Translations under genes and position numbers: made by a program
Assembly: GCF_029952445.1 (NCBI RefSeq)
Contig: NZ_JAQPPK010000013.1
Coordinates: 81,137 to 145,136, forward strand
From: Paenarthrobacter nitroguajacolicus
Lineage (GTDB): Bacteria > Actinomycetota > Actinomycetes > Actinomycetales > Micrococcaceae
DNA: 64,000 bases
Direction of reading: 5' to 3'
Notes under the pieces: model-generated
What the model saw: the letters and a program-made list of their open reading frames with translations, nothing else
Databases searched by the model: none
Told to the model about the DNA's origin: nothing
Shown: in pieces, positions 34,791-43,068 of the stretch
How the letters are laid out: each line of letters opens with the position of its first letter
How positions within the stretch are numbered: position 1 is the first letter of the stretch

Positions 34791-35462
34791 ATGCCCGCAC
34801 CCACCCCCGCCCCATCCGCCACCTCCCGCCGTCGCGCGGGCCGACCAACGGCGGCGGTCCTGGACCAGGACGGCATTACGACGGCGGCGCTCCAGTTGAT
34901 CAGCAGGAAGGGTTACGACGGACTCACCATGGCCGGGCTGGCACGTTCGCTGGGGGTGGCCCCTTCCGCCCTGTATAACCACGTGTCTTCCAAGGACGAC
35001 GTCCTGGTGCTGCTCGAAGACCACTTGGCCGCGATGGTGGATGTGTCGGCGTTCGGGGTAGAGCCTTGGGATGTGGCCGTTCGGCAATGGGCTTGGTCCT
35101 ACCGCGATGTATTTTCCGAGCACACTCCCTTGATTCCAATCATTGCCGTGCTGCCCGTGGCCAACGCACCCAAGACCCTGGCCATGTATGAGGCCGTGAC
35201 TGCCGGGTTCCGTGAGGCCGGATTCCCCGAGGAACGGATCATCTCCGCAATCGTGGCCCTTGAAGCGTTTGTGTTCGGTGCCGCTTACGACGTCACGGCA
35301 CCAGAGGACATCTTCGACGCCGGCAACCTCGCCGACCAGGTTCCCAACTTCACGGCAGCTGTGGACCGCCTGGCTTTGGAGAAGCACGAGCGTCCGACCG
35401 ATGTTGCTTTCAGCCTGGGGCTTGAGGCGCTGATCTCTGGATTTGGGACGCTGCGGGGGTAG
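34791..35462 (+). CDS. TetR family regulator (TetR_C-like), probable amine-catabolism repressor
   Basis: 223 residues from ATG at 34791, with AGAAAGG upstream; earlier in-frame starts lack a ribosome site. The HTH covers residues about 20-66: Ile-Thr-Thr-Ala-Ala-Leu-Gln-Leu-Ile, Gly-Leu-Ala-Arg-Ser-Leu-Gly-Val-Ala-Pro-Ser-Ala-Leu-Tyr-Asn-His-Val. The C-terminal part is of the classic TetR_C kind, with Thr-Pro-Leu-Ile-Pro-Ile-Ile-Ala-Val. It is divergent from the oxidase-usp-permease operon and probably represses it through the palindrome at 34688. Confidence 0.9.
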   Translation: MPAPTPAPSATSRRRAGRPTAAVLDQDGITTAALQLISRKGYDGLTMAGLARSLGVAPSALYNHVSSKDDVLVLLEDHLAAMVDVSAFGVEPWDVAVRQWAWSYRDVFSEHTPLIPIIAVLPVANAPKTLAMYEAVTAGFREAGFPEERIISAIVALEAFVFGAAYDVTAPEDIFDAGNLADQVPNFTAAVDRLALEKHERPTDVAFSLGLEALISGFGTLRG

Positions 35463-35541
35463 TCCTATCGCCAAATGATCATCATGCTTACTATTGTGGA
35501 TCACCCGAAGCCGGAGAGTGACCCCACCCCGAGGAGCAGAA

Positions 35542-35748
35542 ATGGCGTTAAGCAAGGGAACCCGCGTGGAATGGAACACCTCCCAAGGCAAAACACACGG
35601 GAAGATCGTGGAAAAGAAGACCAGCGACTTTGAGCTGGACGGGAACACCCACAGGGCCAGCGAGGATGAGCCTCAATACGTGGTGGAATCGGAAAAGACC
35701 GGCGCCCGGGCAGCGCACAAGGCTTCCGCCCTGACGGAAAAGAAGTAG
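35542..35748 (+). CDS. DUF2945 (HVA1-like TUDOR) family small protein
   Basis: 68 residues from ATG at 35542, with GAGGAG 7-12 bases upstream. It begins Ala-Leu-Ser-Lys-Gly-Thr-Arg-Val-Glu-Trp-Asn-Thr-Ser-Gln-Gly and contains Gly-Lys-Ile-Val-Glu-Lys, His-Arg-Ala-Ser-Glu-Asp-Glu-Pro-Gln-Tyr and a Lys-Ala-Ser-Ala-Leu end, the whole of the DUF2945 domain. The function is not known in bacteria. It is 4 bp upstream of the SQR-like gene and probably co-transcribed. Confidence 0.88.
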   Translation: MALSKGTRVEWNTSQGKTHGKIVEKKTSDFELDGNTHRASEDEPQYVVESEKTGARAAHKASALTEKK

Positions 35749-35752
35749 CACC

Positions 35753-36949
35753 ATGGTCCGACACCACGAGGTGCTGATCATCGGCGGCGGCAACGCGGGG
35801 GTTTCCCTGGCGGCCCGATTGCAGCGTTACGGACTCAAGGACATAGGCCTCGTGGAGCCCAAAACCCATCACCACTACCAGCCCTTGTTTTCCCACATCG
35901 CCGGCGGCAGGGCCGAGTCAAAAGAGGCCATCCGGAGCCAGGAGTCCGTCATGCCCAAGGGCATTGACTGGATTCGTGACGAGGCTATCGGCGTAAACGC
36001 GGGCACCAACTCAGTCTCGCTGGCCTCTGGTTCCGAGGTCAGCTATGGCAACCTCGTGGTGTGCCCGGGGCTGCAGTACCACTGGGAGGACATTCCCGGC
36101 CTGTCCGAGGCGATGAATTCTCCGTACGGCTCCTCCCACTACGAGTTCGAACTCGCGACGAAGAGCTGGGCGCTCTTAAGCAGGGTGACATCAGGCACCG
36201 TGGTGTTCACCATGCCTTCCGGTCCCATTAAATGCGGTGGTGCCAGCCAAAAGCCGATGTACCTGGCTTGTGACTACTGGAAACAGAAGGGCGTCCTCGA
36301 CCGGATCCGGGTTGTCATGGTCCAGCCGTACCCTACCGTTTTCGGAATTCCCGAGGTGGACAGGGAGCTGGACCGCAAAATCTCCGAGTACGGCATCGAG
36401 CTGCGGACAAACAGTGAACTGGTGGCGGTTGACGCCGGAAACCGGCGGGCCACCATCCGGAACAACGCCGCGAACACCACCGAGGTGCTGCAGTATGACG
36501 TCCTGAACGCGGTGCCACCGCAGGCGGCACCGGATTGGCTCAGAGCAACGGACCTACCGGCGCCCGGCGACCCGCACGGATTCGTAGAGGTGGACCCGCA
36601 AACCCTCCGGCATCCGAGGTACCCGAATGTATGGTCGCTGGGGGACGCCGCAGCCACCACCAATTCCAAATCCGGCGGTGCATTACGAAAGCAAACCAAG
36701 GTCCTGGCGAAAAACCTTGCATCAAGCCGCAAAGGCCAACCACTTACGCAGAAGTACAACGGCTACTCCGTATGCCCGTTCACGGTTTCCCACAACACGG
36801 TGGTCTTTGCCGAGTTCGATGACCAGTACAAGCCGATGCCCACCATCCCCAAGGTTCCCACCTGGAAGGAAAGCCGTCTCTCCTGGTGGGTGGACCGTGA
36901 AATGTTCCCACAGGTTTACTGGCGGCTGATTCTCCGTGGGCGTGCCTAA
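35753..36949 (+). CDS. Sulfide:quinone oxidoreductase-like FAD enzyme
   Basis: A 398-residue protein. It has an N-terminal FAD motif Gly-Gly-Gly-Asn-Ala-Gly-Val-Ser and conserved Cys residues in Ile-Lys-Cys-Gly-Gly-Ala-Ser-Gln-Lys-Pro-Met-Tyr-Leu and Tyr-Ser-Val-Cys-Pro-Phe-Thr-Val-Ser, both diagnostic of HMT2/SQRDL-type sulfide:quinone reductases. A C-terminal Leu-Gly-Asp-Ala-Ala FAD segment follows. It would move electrons from sulfide to the quinone pool at the membrane. There is no membrane helix, but members bind peripherally. Sulfide is the likely donor; other thiols are possible. Confidence 0.87.
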   Translation: MVRHHEVLIIGGGNAGVSLAARLQRYGLKDIGLVEPKTHHHYQPLFSHIAGGRAESKEAIRSQESVMPKGIDWIRDEAIGVNAGTNSVSLASGSEVSYGNLVVCPGLQYHWEDIPGLSEAMNSPYGSSHYEFELATKSWALLSRVTSGTVVFTMPSGPIKCGGASQKPMYLACDYWKQKGVLDRIRVVMVQPYPTVFGIPEVDRELDRKISEYGIELRTNSELVAVDAGNRRATIRNNAANTTEVLQYDVLNAVPPQAAPDWLRATDLPAPGDPHGFVEVDPQTLRHPRYPNVWSLGDAAATTNSKSGGALRKQTKVLAKNLASSRKGQPLTQKYNGYSVCPFTVSHNTVVFAEFDDQYKPMPTIPKVPTWKESRLSWWVDREMFPQVYWRLILRGRA

Positions 36950-37004
36950 AAGACCCTGCTGTCCGCTACATTTGACGCACAGCCGCTCGATAACCGGAGT
37001 TCAC

Positions 37005-37643
37005 ATGCTTCCCGTGACAAACGCCTGGACGTTCGCCCTCGCCGCTTTTGCCCTGATCGCCATTCCCGGGCCGAGCGTGCTGTTCGTGATCGGCCGGTCA
37101 CTATCGCTGGGCCGCAAGGGCGGGCTTTTGAGCGTCGTGGGCAATGCCTTGGGAATGATTCCTGCCATAGTGCTGGTGTCCCTCGGGGTTGGTTCCATCG
37201 TGGCGGAGTCCATAGTCGTTTTCAGCATCATCAAGTTCATTGGGGCCGGTTACCTGGTTTATCTCGGGATCCAGGCGATCCGCCATCGAAACGACCACAC
37301 GGAGACGGCCGCATCCCCACAGACCCACCCGTCGTCGTTCCGGCTCCTTCGCGAAGGATTTTTTGTCGGTATCACCAACCCAAAGACGATCGTGTTCTTC
37401 GTTGCGGTACTTCCGCAGTTCGTTAGCTATGGGCACGGCATGATTCCCCTGCAAATGGCGGCACTCGGCATGATCTTCTTCGGGATAGCCCTGGCGAGTG
37501 ACAGCATTTGGGCACTCTCGGCCAGCACGGCCCGGGCATGGTTCGCCCGTAACCCGAAACAGCTCTCACGCATGGGTGCAGGAGGTGGCGTGATGATGAT
37601 CGGCCTCGGGGGTGCCCTCACACTCGCAGGCAACAAGAGCTGA
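37005..37643 (+). CDS. LysE/RhtB family translocator
   Basis: 212 residues from ATG at 37005 with CCGGAG upstream. Five or six membrane helices and the family signature Ile-Pro-Gly-Pro-Ser-Val-Leu-Phe-Val at residues 21-29 are present, followed by Gly-Arg-Lys-Gly-Gly-Leu-Leu-Ser-Val-Val-Gly-Asn-Ala-Leu-Gly. A conserved Asn-Pro-Lys-Thr-Ile segment sits in the middle. These proteins export amino acids or similar metabolites; substrate unknown. Confidence 0.9.
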   Translation: MLPVTNAWTFALAAFALIAIPGPSVLFVIGRSLSLGRKGGLLSVVGNALGMIPAIVLVSLGVGSIVAESIVVFSIIKFIGAGYLVYLGIQAIRHRNDHTETAASPQTHPSSFRLLREGFFVGITNPKTIVFFVAVLPQFVSYGHGMIPLQMAALGMIFFGIALASDSIWALSASTARAWFARNPKQLSRMGAGGGVMMIGLGGALTLAGNKS

Positions 37644-37681
37644 CGGTTCAGCGCCAGGCGGGCTTGCCGCCGTCGCCGACT

Positions 37682-37728
37682 CTTGTATCACAAGTTTTTA
37701 ACTTGTATCCTAAGTAAAACTACTTAGG
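37682..37728. promoter_or_regulatory. GntR-type operator region upstream of the enolase-superfamily dehydratase
   Basis: CTTGTATCACAAG (37682-37694) is a palindrome with a 3-base centre that fits the TNGTNNNACNA pattern of FCD regulators. The half site CTTGTATC recurs exactly 20 bases further on (37702-37709). CCTAAGTA/TACTTAGG (37709-37716 and 37721-37728) is another perfect inverted repeat that overlaps the AGGAG ribosome site of the dehydratase. The linked GntR gene at 38874 is the probable binder. Confidence 0.7.
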
Positions 37729-37735
37729 AGAGCCA

Positions 37736-38863
37736 TTGAGCACCGTCGACCTCGTCCGCCACGTCAAGCTGTCCACGGCGCGTCTGCCCCTCGCAGTCCC
37801 CATCAGCGACGCCAAGGTCTTTACCGGCCGCCAAAAGCCGATGACCGAAGTCGTGTTCCTGTTCGCGGAAATCACCACAGAGCAAGGCCACAGCGGTATT
37901 GGCTTCAGCTATTCCAAGCGTGCCGGTGGTCCCGCACAATATGCCCACGCCAAAGAGGTCGCCGAGGGCATCATCGGCGAGGACCCCAACGACATCGGCA
38001 AGATCTACACCAAGCTGCTCTGGGCCGGCGCCTCCGTTGGCCGTTCCGGTGTTGCTACCCAGGCCCTCGCGGCGATCGACATCGCGCTCTACGACCTCAA
38101 GGCCAAGCGTGCCGGACTCCCCTTGGCCAAGCTGCTGGGCTCCTACCGCGACTCCGTGCAGACCTACAACACTTCCGGAGGCTTCCTCAACGCCACGCTG
38201 GAGGAAGTCAAAGCCCGCGCGACGCAGTCCATCGAGGAGGGCATCGGCGGCATCAAGATCAAGGTGGGCCTGCCTGACTCCAAGGAAGACCTCCGCCGCG
38301 TCGCCGGAATACGGGAGCACATCGGCTGGGATGTCCCGCTCATGGTGGATGCAAACCAACAATGGGACCGCGCCACCGCCCTGCGCATGGGGCGGCAGCT
38401 TGAGGAATTCAACCTCATCTGGATCGAAGAACCGCTGGATGCCTATGACTTTGAGGGGCACGCGCACTTGGCCCACCTGCTGGACACGCCTATTGCCACC
38501 GGCGAAATGCTCGCATCCGTCGCCGAACACAAAGGCCTCATCAGCGCCAACAGCTGCGACATCATCCAGCCCGACGCTCCCCGCGTAGGCGGCATCACCC
38601 AGTTCCTGCGCCTCGCGGCCTTGGCTGATGAACGCGGCCTCGGCCTGGCCCCGCACTTCGCCATGGAAATCCACCTGCACCTGGCTGCTGCCTACCCGCG
38701 CGAGCCGTGGGTTGAGCACTTCGACTGGCTCGACCCCCTGTTCGAGGAGCGACTGGAGACGAAGAATGGCCGCATGATCGTTCCGGACCGCCCCGGATTG
38801 GGAGTCACACTGAGCGAGCAGGCCCGCACCTGGACCACCGAATCCGTGGAGTTCGGCGCGTAA
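37736..38863 (+). CDS. Enolase-superfamily dehydratase, L-talarate/galactarate dehydratase type
   Basis: 375 residues from a TTG start with AGGAG upstream. Active-site residues of the mandelate-racemase subgroup are in place: Lys174-x-Lys176 (Gly-Gly-Ile-Lys-Ile-Lys-Val-Gly), metal ligands Asp205, Glu231 and Glu257, and catalytic His307 in Ala-Pro-His-Phe-Ala-Met-Glu-Ile-His. Spacing (Lys176 to Asp 29, Asp to Glu 26, Glu to Glu 26, Glu to His 50) matches talarate/galactarate dehydratases. It would dehydrate a hexarate to a 2-keto-3-deoxy acid. Downstream genes of that pathway are not in this window. Confidence 0.86.
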   Translation: MSTVDLVRHVKLSTARLPLAVPISDAKVFTGRQKPMTEVVFLFAEITTEQGHSGIGFSYSKRAGGPAQYAHAKEVAEGIIGEDPNDIGKIYTKLLWAGASVGRSGVATQALAAIDIALYDLKAKRAGLPLAKLLGSYRDSVQTYNTSGGFLNATLEEVKARATQSIEEGIGGIKIKVGLPDSKEDLRRVAGIREHIGWDVPLMVDANQQWDRATALRMGRQLEEFNLIWIEEPLDAYDFEGHAHLAHLLDTPIATGEMLASVAEHKGLISANSCDIIQPDAPRVGGITQFLRLAALADERGLGLAPHFAMEIHLHLAAAYPREPWVEHFDWLDPLFEERLETKNGRMIVPDRPGLGVTLSEQARTWTTESVEFGA

Positions 38864-38873
38864 TCTTGAACCC

Positions 38874-39572
38874 ATGAGCCGAAACCTGACTGCGGATCTC
38901 GCCGCCGACCTCCGCAACCGCATCGTCGACGGCGCCATCCAACCAGGCGAGAAGCTCCCCAGCGAAAACACCCTCATCGGCGAATTCGGGGTTAGCAGGA
39001 CGGTGGTCCGCTCCGCCCTGACCCGCCTGCAGGCCGAGGGGCTTGTTGAAACCGAACGTGGGCGGGGCAGCTTTGCCCTGACTCCGCCCGCGGACGGTCC
39101 GACCCAAGCCCCGGGGACCCGGCCAGTATCCAGCATGGAGGAAAGGCTCCAGATGCTGGACTTCCGCATCGGCGTCGAAGCCGAGGCGGCCTCCCTCGCC
39201 GCGAAGAACCACAGCGAACGGCAACTCAAAGCCGTCCACGGCGCCCTGGAACAGTTCACCGCGAATGTCACCCATCCCGCGCACGCCATGAAGGCCGACT
39301 TCGAATTCCACAGGGCCGTAGCCGCAGCCACGGGCAATCCCTTTTATACGGACTGCATTTCAGCCCTCGGCCAAACCATGATCACCATGCCCCGTCCGCG
39401 CCTCGTCGCCGGAAATGACCAGGAAACCCGCGAACGCTTCGACCAAGTGATCCACGAGCATTCCTCTATCTACGCAGCAATTGCAGAGGGCGATCCTGTG
39501 GCTGCCGCAGCAGCAATGCGCCTTCACCTCAGCAACTCACGACGCCGGCTGGCGGGTTCCGCACGCGGCTGA
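38874..39572 (+). CDS. GntR family regulator, FCD domain
   Basis: A 232-residue protein 10 bp downstream of the dehydratase. Winged helix residues 5-70: Leu-Ala-Ala-Asp-Leu-Arg-Asn-Arg-Ile, Gly-Glu-Lys-Leu-Pro-Ser-Glu-Asn, Phe-Gly-Val-Ser-Arg-Thr-Val-Val-Arg-Ser-Ala, Gly-Arg-Gly-Ser-Phe. The FCD domain has Asp-Phe-Glu-Phe-His-Arg-Ala-Val and a late His-Glu-His pair that would bind a metal and an acid ligand. It is presumably the sugar-acid-responsive repressor of its own operon through the sites at 37682-37728. Confidence 0.92.
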   Translation: MSRNLTADLAADLRNRIVDGAIQPGEKLPSENTLIGEFGVSRTVVRSALTRLQAEGLVETERGRGSFALTPPADGPTQAPGTRPVSSMEERLQMLDFRIGVEAEAASLAAKNHSERQLKAVHGALEQFTANVTHPAHAMKADFEFHRAVAAATGNPFYTDCISALGQTMITMPRPRLVAGNDQETRERFDQVIHEHSSIYAAIAEGDPVAAAAAMRLHLSNSRRRLAGSARG

Positions 39573-39608
39573 CCGTTGCGCACGGCTCACCCAACTGGGT
39601 GCTGAGAC

Positions 39609-39643
39609 AAAAAAGAGCCCCAGTCCTAAGACCGGGGCTCTTT
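39609..39643 (-). terminator. Intrinsic terminator after tRNA-Leu
   Basis: On the minus strand AAAGAGCCCC (39634-39643) pairs with GGGGCTCTTT (39612-39621), and the run continues to six T in total. It starts 9 bases after the tRNA end. Confidence 0.9.
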
Positions 39644-39651
39644 CGATTGCG

Positions 39652-39734
39652 TGCGCGAGGGGGGATTTGAACCCCCACACCCTTTCGGATACTGGCACCT
39701 GAAGCCAGCGCGTCTGCCGTTCCGCCACTCGCGC
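39652..39734 (-). tRNA. tRNA-Leu (anticodon CAG)
   Basis: On the minus strand GCGCGAG at 39734-39728 pairs with CTCGCGC at 39659-39653 (7-bp acceptor stem), with discriminator A at 39652. The anticodon stem CTGGC/GCCAG encloses TTCAGGT, so the anticodon is CAG. A T-arm GGGGG-TTCAAAT-CCCCC and a variable arm typical of a class II tRNA are present. The CCA end is not encoded. Confidence 0.96.
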
Positions 39735-40108
39735 GCAACTTCTTTTTCCGGACTTCCACTGGTCTCCCAGCTTCGTTTCCTTCAAAAGCAGCGAGATCAA
39801 GCATAACGGACATGCGGAGGAAAACACCAATCGGGCCGCAAGCAAGGCTCCTAAGGGACGGTGGAGCCCTTGGATACCGCCTTGTTTCGTGGGATTTTGA
39901 CCCCCCGCGAGCCCCGCCAGCAAGGGCCGGGGCCGAACTTTTTCGAGCCGCAAGGCGTTGTGGATTAAGGCCATTCCCAGTCAGTCCCAGTAGTATCGGG
40001 AAGTGGAAGGGCCGCAGGGCGCTCACTTTGGTGTGTGCACGGACGGGCCTATCGCAGGACTATCGGATCAGGCACAACGGGTGCCGCGGCAAGGAAAGGA
40101 GAAGGAAC
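39735..40108. other. Intergenic 374 bp, promoter region of the fha-pkn cluster
   Basis: Lies between tRNA-Leu (minus) and fhaA (plus). The forward frame through this stretch, in line with fhaA, has basic, Pro/Arg-rich composition with no domain, so I do not count it as coding. TAGTAT (39991-39996) is a possible -10 for the plus strand. A GTTGTGGATTAAG segment resembles a DnaA box at only some positions. No hairpin of note. Confidence 0.5.
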
Positions 40109-40858
40109 ATGGGTTTGCTGGACAAAGTCGAGCGCGGCATTGAAAAGGCCGTCCGCAACGTCTTCTCCACAGGGTCGCGGGCACGTGTTGAGCCAGTGGA
40201 GATTGCGAGCAAGCTGAGGCGGGAGCTGGACAACCAGTCCATCACCATCGCCGCCGGACGTACTCTCGCTCCCAACGTTTTCGACGTCCTGCTCAGCGAC
40301 GAGGATTTCGCGCGGGCCCAGGAATGGGGAACGCCACTGGCCGAGGAACTGTGCGATGTCGTCATCCAACACGTCCGCAGCCAGGGCTACACGCTCCAGG
40401 GAGCGGTGAGGATCTCGTTCCGTCGCAACGACGAAGAACGTGCCGGCCATTTCGAAATTGCTTCCCGGACCGAAAAATCTTCCGGCGACGCAGCTCCAGC
40501 CGCGCAGCCTCCGCGGGCCAATGTTCCCGCGGCCCCTGCCCGGCAACCAACCCGCCTCCAGCCTGTTTTGGACATCAGCGGCCAGAGGTACTCCCTCAAT
40601 GCCGCGAGCGTGGTGCTGGGCCGTTCCTCGGAGGCTGACATTCTGGTTGATGACACCGGCGTTTCGCGCAAGCACCTCGAGGTGCGCACTGAACACGGCA
40701 GCACATGGGCCGTGGATCTCGGTTCCACCAATGGCAGCTACGTCAACGGACATAAGGTAAACGGCAGCGTGGAGCTTACAGACGGCTCAACCATCACGAT
40801 GGGACGTACCAAGATTATTTTCCGCCTCCTCCCCCAAACCCCGGGTGGCCACGCGTGA
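40109..40858 (+). CDS. fhaA: FhaA: DUF3662 and FHA domain protein
   Basis: 249 residues from ATG at 40109, with AAAGGAGAAGGAAC upstream. The N-terminal DUF3662 domain (residues 1-115) opens Gly-Leu-Leu-Asp-Lys-Val-Glu-Arg-Gly-Ile-Glu. A Pro/Ala-rich linker follows, then an FHA domain (about 160-240) with Val-Leu-Gly-Arg-Ser-Ser-Glu-Ala-Asp-Ile, Val-Ser-Arg-Lys-His, and Ser-Thr-Asn-Gly-Ser-Tyr-Val-Asn-Gly. FHA domains bind phosphothreonine from PknA/PknB and link signalling to peptidoglycan precursor export. It is the first gene of the seven-gene cluster, and its stop overlaps fhaB by 4 bp. Confidence 0.95.
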   Translation: MGLLDKVERGIEKAVRNVFSTGSRARVEPVEIASKLRRELDNQSITIAAGRTLAPNVFDVLLSDEDFARAQEWGTPLAEELCDVVIQHVRSQGYTLQGAVRISFRRNDEERAGHFEIASRTEKSSGDAAPAAQPPRANVPAAPARQPTRLQPVLDISGQRYSLNAASVVLGRSSEADILVDDTGVSRKHLEVRTEHGSTWAVDLGSTNGSYVNGHKVNGSVELTDGSTITMGRTKIIFRLLPQTPGGHA

Positions 40859-41343
40859 ACGATGTCAGCGAACTGACCATAACAGCGCTTCGCTTCGGGT
40901 TTCTACTGTTGCTGTGGGTCCTGATCTTCAGCATTGTGTCCACCATGCGCCGCGACTTCCAGATCGGGCGCAAGGCAGTGACCGGCGTCCCCACGGCACG
41001 CGAAGTCCGCAAGCACCCTGAACTGGCAGCTTCACCGCCGCCCGCCATCCAGCACGCCCGCAACCTGGTGGTCACCGAGGGTCCCCTCAAGGGCACCACG
41101 GTTCCCCTCGCAGCCAGCCCCATCCTGCTGGGTCGCGCGCAGGAAGCCACCTTGGTACTGGAGGACGACTACGCCTCCGGCCGGCATGCCCGATTGTTCC
41201 CGCAGGGCAGCCGCTGGTTCATCGAGGACCTCGGCTCTACCAACGGCACCTACCTGGCCGATCAGCAGCTCACCCGTGCATTGCCGGTGGAGCTCGGTGT
41301 CCCCGTGAGAATCGGCAAGACGGTCATCGAATTGAGGCCATAG
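40855..41343 (+). CDS. fhaB: FhaB: membrane-anchored FHA domain protein
   Basis: 162 residues. The GTG start overlaps the fhaA TGA (GTGA). An N-terminal membrane helix (residues about 11-30), a short basic linker, then an FHA domain with Leu-Leu-Gly-Arg-Ala-Gln-Glu-Ala-Thr, Ala-Ser-Gly-Arg-His-Ala-Arg, and Ser-Thr-Asn-Gly-Thr-Tyr-Leu-Ala are present. In actinobacteria FhaB (FipA) binds phosphorylated FtsZ/FtsQ partners at the division site. It lies 3 bp before pstP. Confidence 0.94.
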   Translation: MNDVSELTITALRFGFLLLLWVLIFSIVSTMRRDFQIGRKAVTGVPTAREVRKHPELAASPPPAIQHARNLVVTEGPLKGTTVPLAASPILLGRAQEATLVLEDDYASGRHARLFPQGSRWFIEDLGSTNGTYLADQQLTRALPVELGVPVRIGKTVIELRP

Positions 41344-41346
41344 TCC

Positions 41347-43068
41347 ATGGCCTCTCCCGAGACCCCCAAGGACAAGGAAAAGCCTGCGGAGCGCCCGTTG
41401 ATCATGCGCTACGCGGCCCGTTCCGACGTCGGCCGGATCCGCTCCAAGAATGACGACTCCGCCTATGTGGGCCGCCATCTCGCGGTGGTTGCCGACGGCA
41501 TGGGTGGGCACGCCGGTGGCGATGTCGCCTCTGCTTCGACTGTCCTGGACATGATCCACCTGGATCATGACGATTACCCCGAGGGCGCCGATACCGTCCT
41601 GGCGGACGAGATTCAAACCGCCAATTCCCTGCTTTCCGAGCTTGTCCACCAGAACCCGAAGCTTTCCGGCATGGGTACCACGGTCACTGCCTTGCTGCTT
41701 GAAGACCGCAAGCTCCACTTCGCCCACATCGGCGACTCCCGCGCCTACCGCCTGCGCAACAAGAAGTTCGAACAGATCAGCGTGGACCACACTTTCGTCC
41801 AGCGCCTCATCGACGAGGGCCGGCTCCGGCCTGAAGAAGCCGAGACGCATCCGCACAAGAATGTCCTGATGCGGGTCCTCGGCGACGTCGATGCAAGCCC
41901 TGAGCTGGATCTGGACGTCCTGGATGTCGAGCCCGGCGAACGCTGGCTTCTGTGCTCCGATGGCCTGAACTACGTAGCGGGACACGTCGTGGAGCGTACG
42001 GTCCGTGAAACGAAGGACCTGCGCGAATGCGCCGAGATCCTGGTGGACCTGACGCTCGAAGCCGGCGCCCCGGACAACGTCACGGTTGTCCTGCTGGAAA
42101 TCGCTGAGGAAACGCTCGACGACGTCAACACAGCCGCCGTCGACGTCGTACCGGCCGCGGCGCTTGCCGCCGTCGACGAGCCGGAAGCGGTTTCGGCCAC
42201 CAAGTCCCCCGACGAACCGCCGTCCGAAAAGTCAGCGGCCGACGCTGAATCCGCATCGAAGGCGACGGCTGACCGCGAGTCGGACACCGGATCCTTGCCC
42301 GGTGCCGGAGACCGCACAAAAGACACGGACGGAAGTGACGAGGAGTCCGAGGATTCCGAGTCGGCCACGGAACCGCCGGCCACCACCGACCCCCACCTTG
42401 GTGAGCACCTCTCGGCAGAGGTCCTGCGCGAAGAACTGGCCAGCCGCCCGCATGAACTCGTGGGCGCCGCGGCCACAGCGGCAGAAACCGGCTCCATTCC
42501 AACCGTTGCCGGTCGCACGGTGGCCCGCCGCGCTGCCACGGTTCTGACACACAAGGCTGAGCAGGACCGCGCGGAGACCGAAGAGCCGCCCAGGCGCCGT
42601 ATCCGCTGGCTGATGCCCGCCGTCGCCGCTTTTGTTGTTCTTGGCGTTGTGGTGGGCCTGTGGCTTGGCTACGCCTGGACCCAGACCCGCTACTACGTGG
42701 GCGAGTACGACCAGCGTGTTGCCATTTTCAACGGCATATCGCAACGGCTTGGCCCCATCCAGCTTTCCCGGCTTGAATCAGTCACCGATCTCAAGGTGGA
42801 TTCATTGCCTGAGTATGGTCAGCAGAGCGTACGCCAGACCGTGCCAGCCGGTGACCTCAACGACGCGCAGCTCATTGTGGAAAACCTGAAGCACTACGGC
42901 AGCGCCTCAGCCAGTTGCCCCAGCACCACGGCTTCCGGCACGGCGACTCCGACTCCGACTCCGACTCCTACAGCCTCCCCCACGGCCACAGTGCCGATAC
43001 CCAGCACGGCAGCCGTTGCCAGCCCCACGCCATCGCCCGTTCCGACTCCCTGTGAGGGGGCAAAATGA
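41347..43068 (+). CDS. pstP: PstP: PP2C-type Ser/Thr protein phosphatase
   Basis: A 573-residue protein. The PP2C catalytic domain (residues about 20-255) has Arg-Ser-Lys-Asn-Asp-Asp-Ser, Val-Ala-Asp-Gly-Met-Gly-Gly-His with metal-binding Asp, Gly-Asp-Ser-Arg-Ala-Tyr-Arg, and Pro-Asp-Asn-Val-Thr-Val. A long acidic Ser/Glu/Asp-rich cytoplasmic linker (about 255-415) precedes one membrane helix (about 418-440), an external domain and a Pro-Thr repeat tail encoded by a CCGACT microsatellite near 42950. It dephosphorylates PknA/PknB and their targets. The linker is unusually long compared with the ~514-residue mycobacterial enzyme. It overlaps rodA by 4 bp. Confidence 0.95.
   Translation: MASPETPKDKEKPAERPLIMRYAARSDVGRIRSKNDDSAYVGRHLAVVADGMGGHAGGDVASASTVLDMIHLDHDDYPEGADTVLADEIQTANSLLSELVHQNPKLSGMGTTVTALLLEDRKLHFAHIGDSRAYRLRNKKFEQISVDHTFVQRLIDEGRLRPEEAETHPHKNVLMRVLGDVDASPELDLDVLDVEPGERWLLCSDGLNYVAGHVVERTVRETKDLRECAEILVDLTLEAGAPDNVTVVLLEIAEETLDDVNTAAVDVVPAAALAAVDEPEAVSATKSPDEPPSEKSAADAESASKATADRESDTGSLPGAGDRTKDTDGSDEESEDSESATEPPATTDPHLGEHLSAEVLREELASRPHELVGAAATAAETGSIPTVAGRTVARRAATVLTHKAEQDRAETEEPPRRRIRWLMPAVAAFVVLGVVVGLWLGYAWTQTRYYVGEYDQRVAIFNGISQRLGPIQLSRLESVTDLKVDSLPEYGQQSVRQTVPAGDLNDAQLIVENLKHYGSASASCPSTTASGTATPTPTPTPTASPTATVPIPSTAAVASPTPSPVPTPCEGAK

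Noticed and set aside
33276..35648. A 790-residue minus-strand reading frame ending in the amine oxidase
   Set aside because: Its first ~330 codons are antisense to tetR and the DUF2945 gene, with no domain and no ribosome site. The true gene starts at 34649.
39812..40108. N-terminal extension of fhaA in the same frame
   Set aside because: Conserved FhaA begins at the Met-Gly-Leu-Leu-Asp start with a strong ribosome site; the extension is basic low-complexity sequence.
42945..42975. CCGACT microsatellite near the end of pstP
   Set aside because: It codes in frame for a Pro-Thr linker like those at the ends of pknA and pknB, so it is coding and not a separate element.
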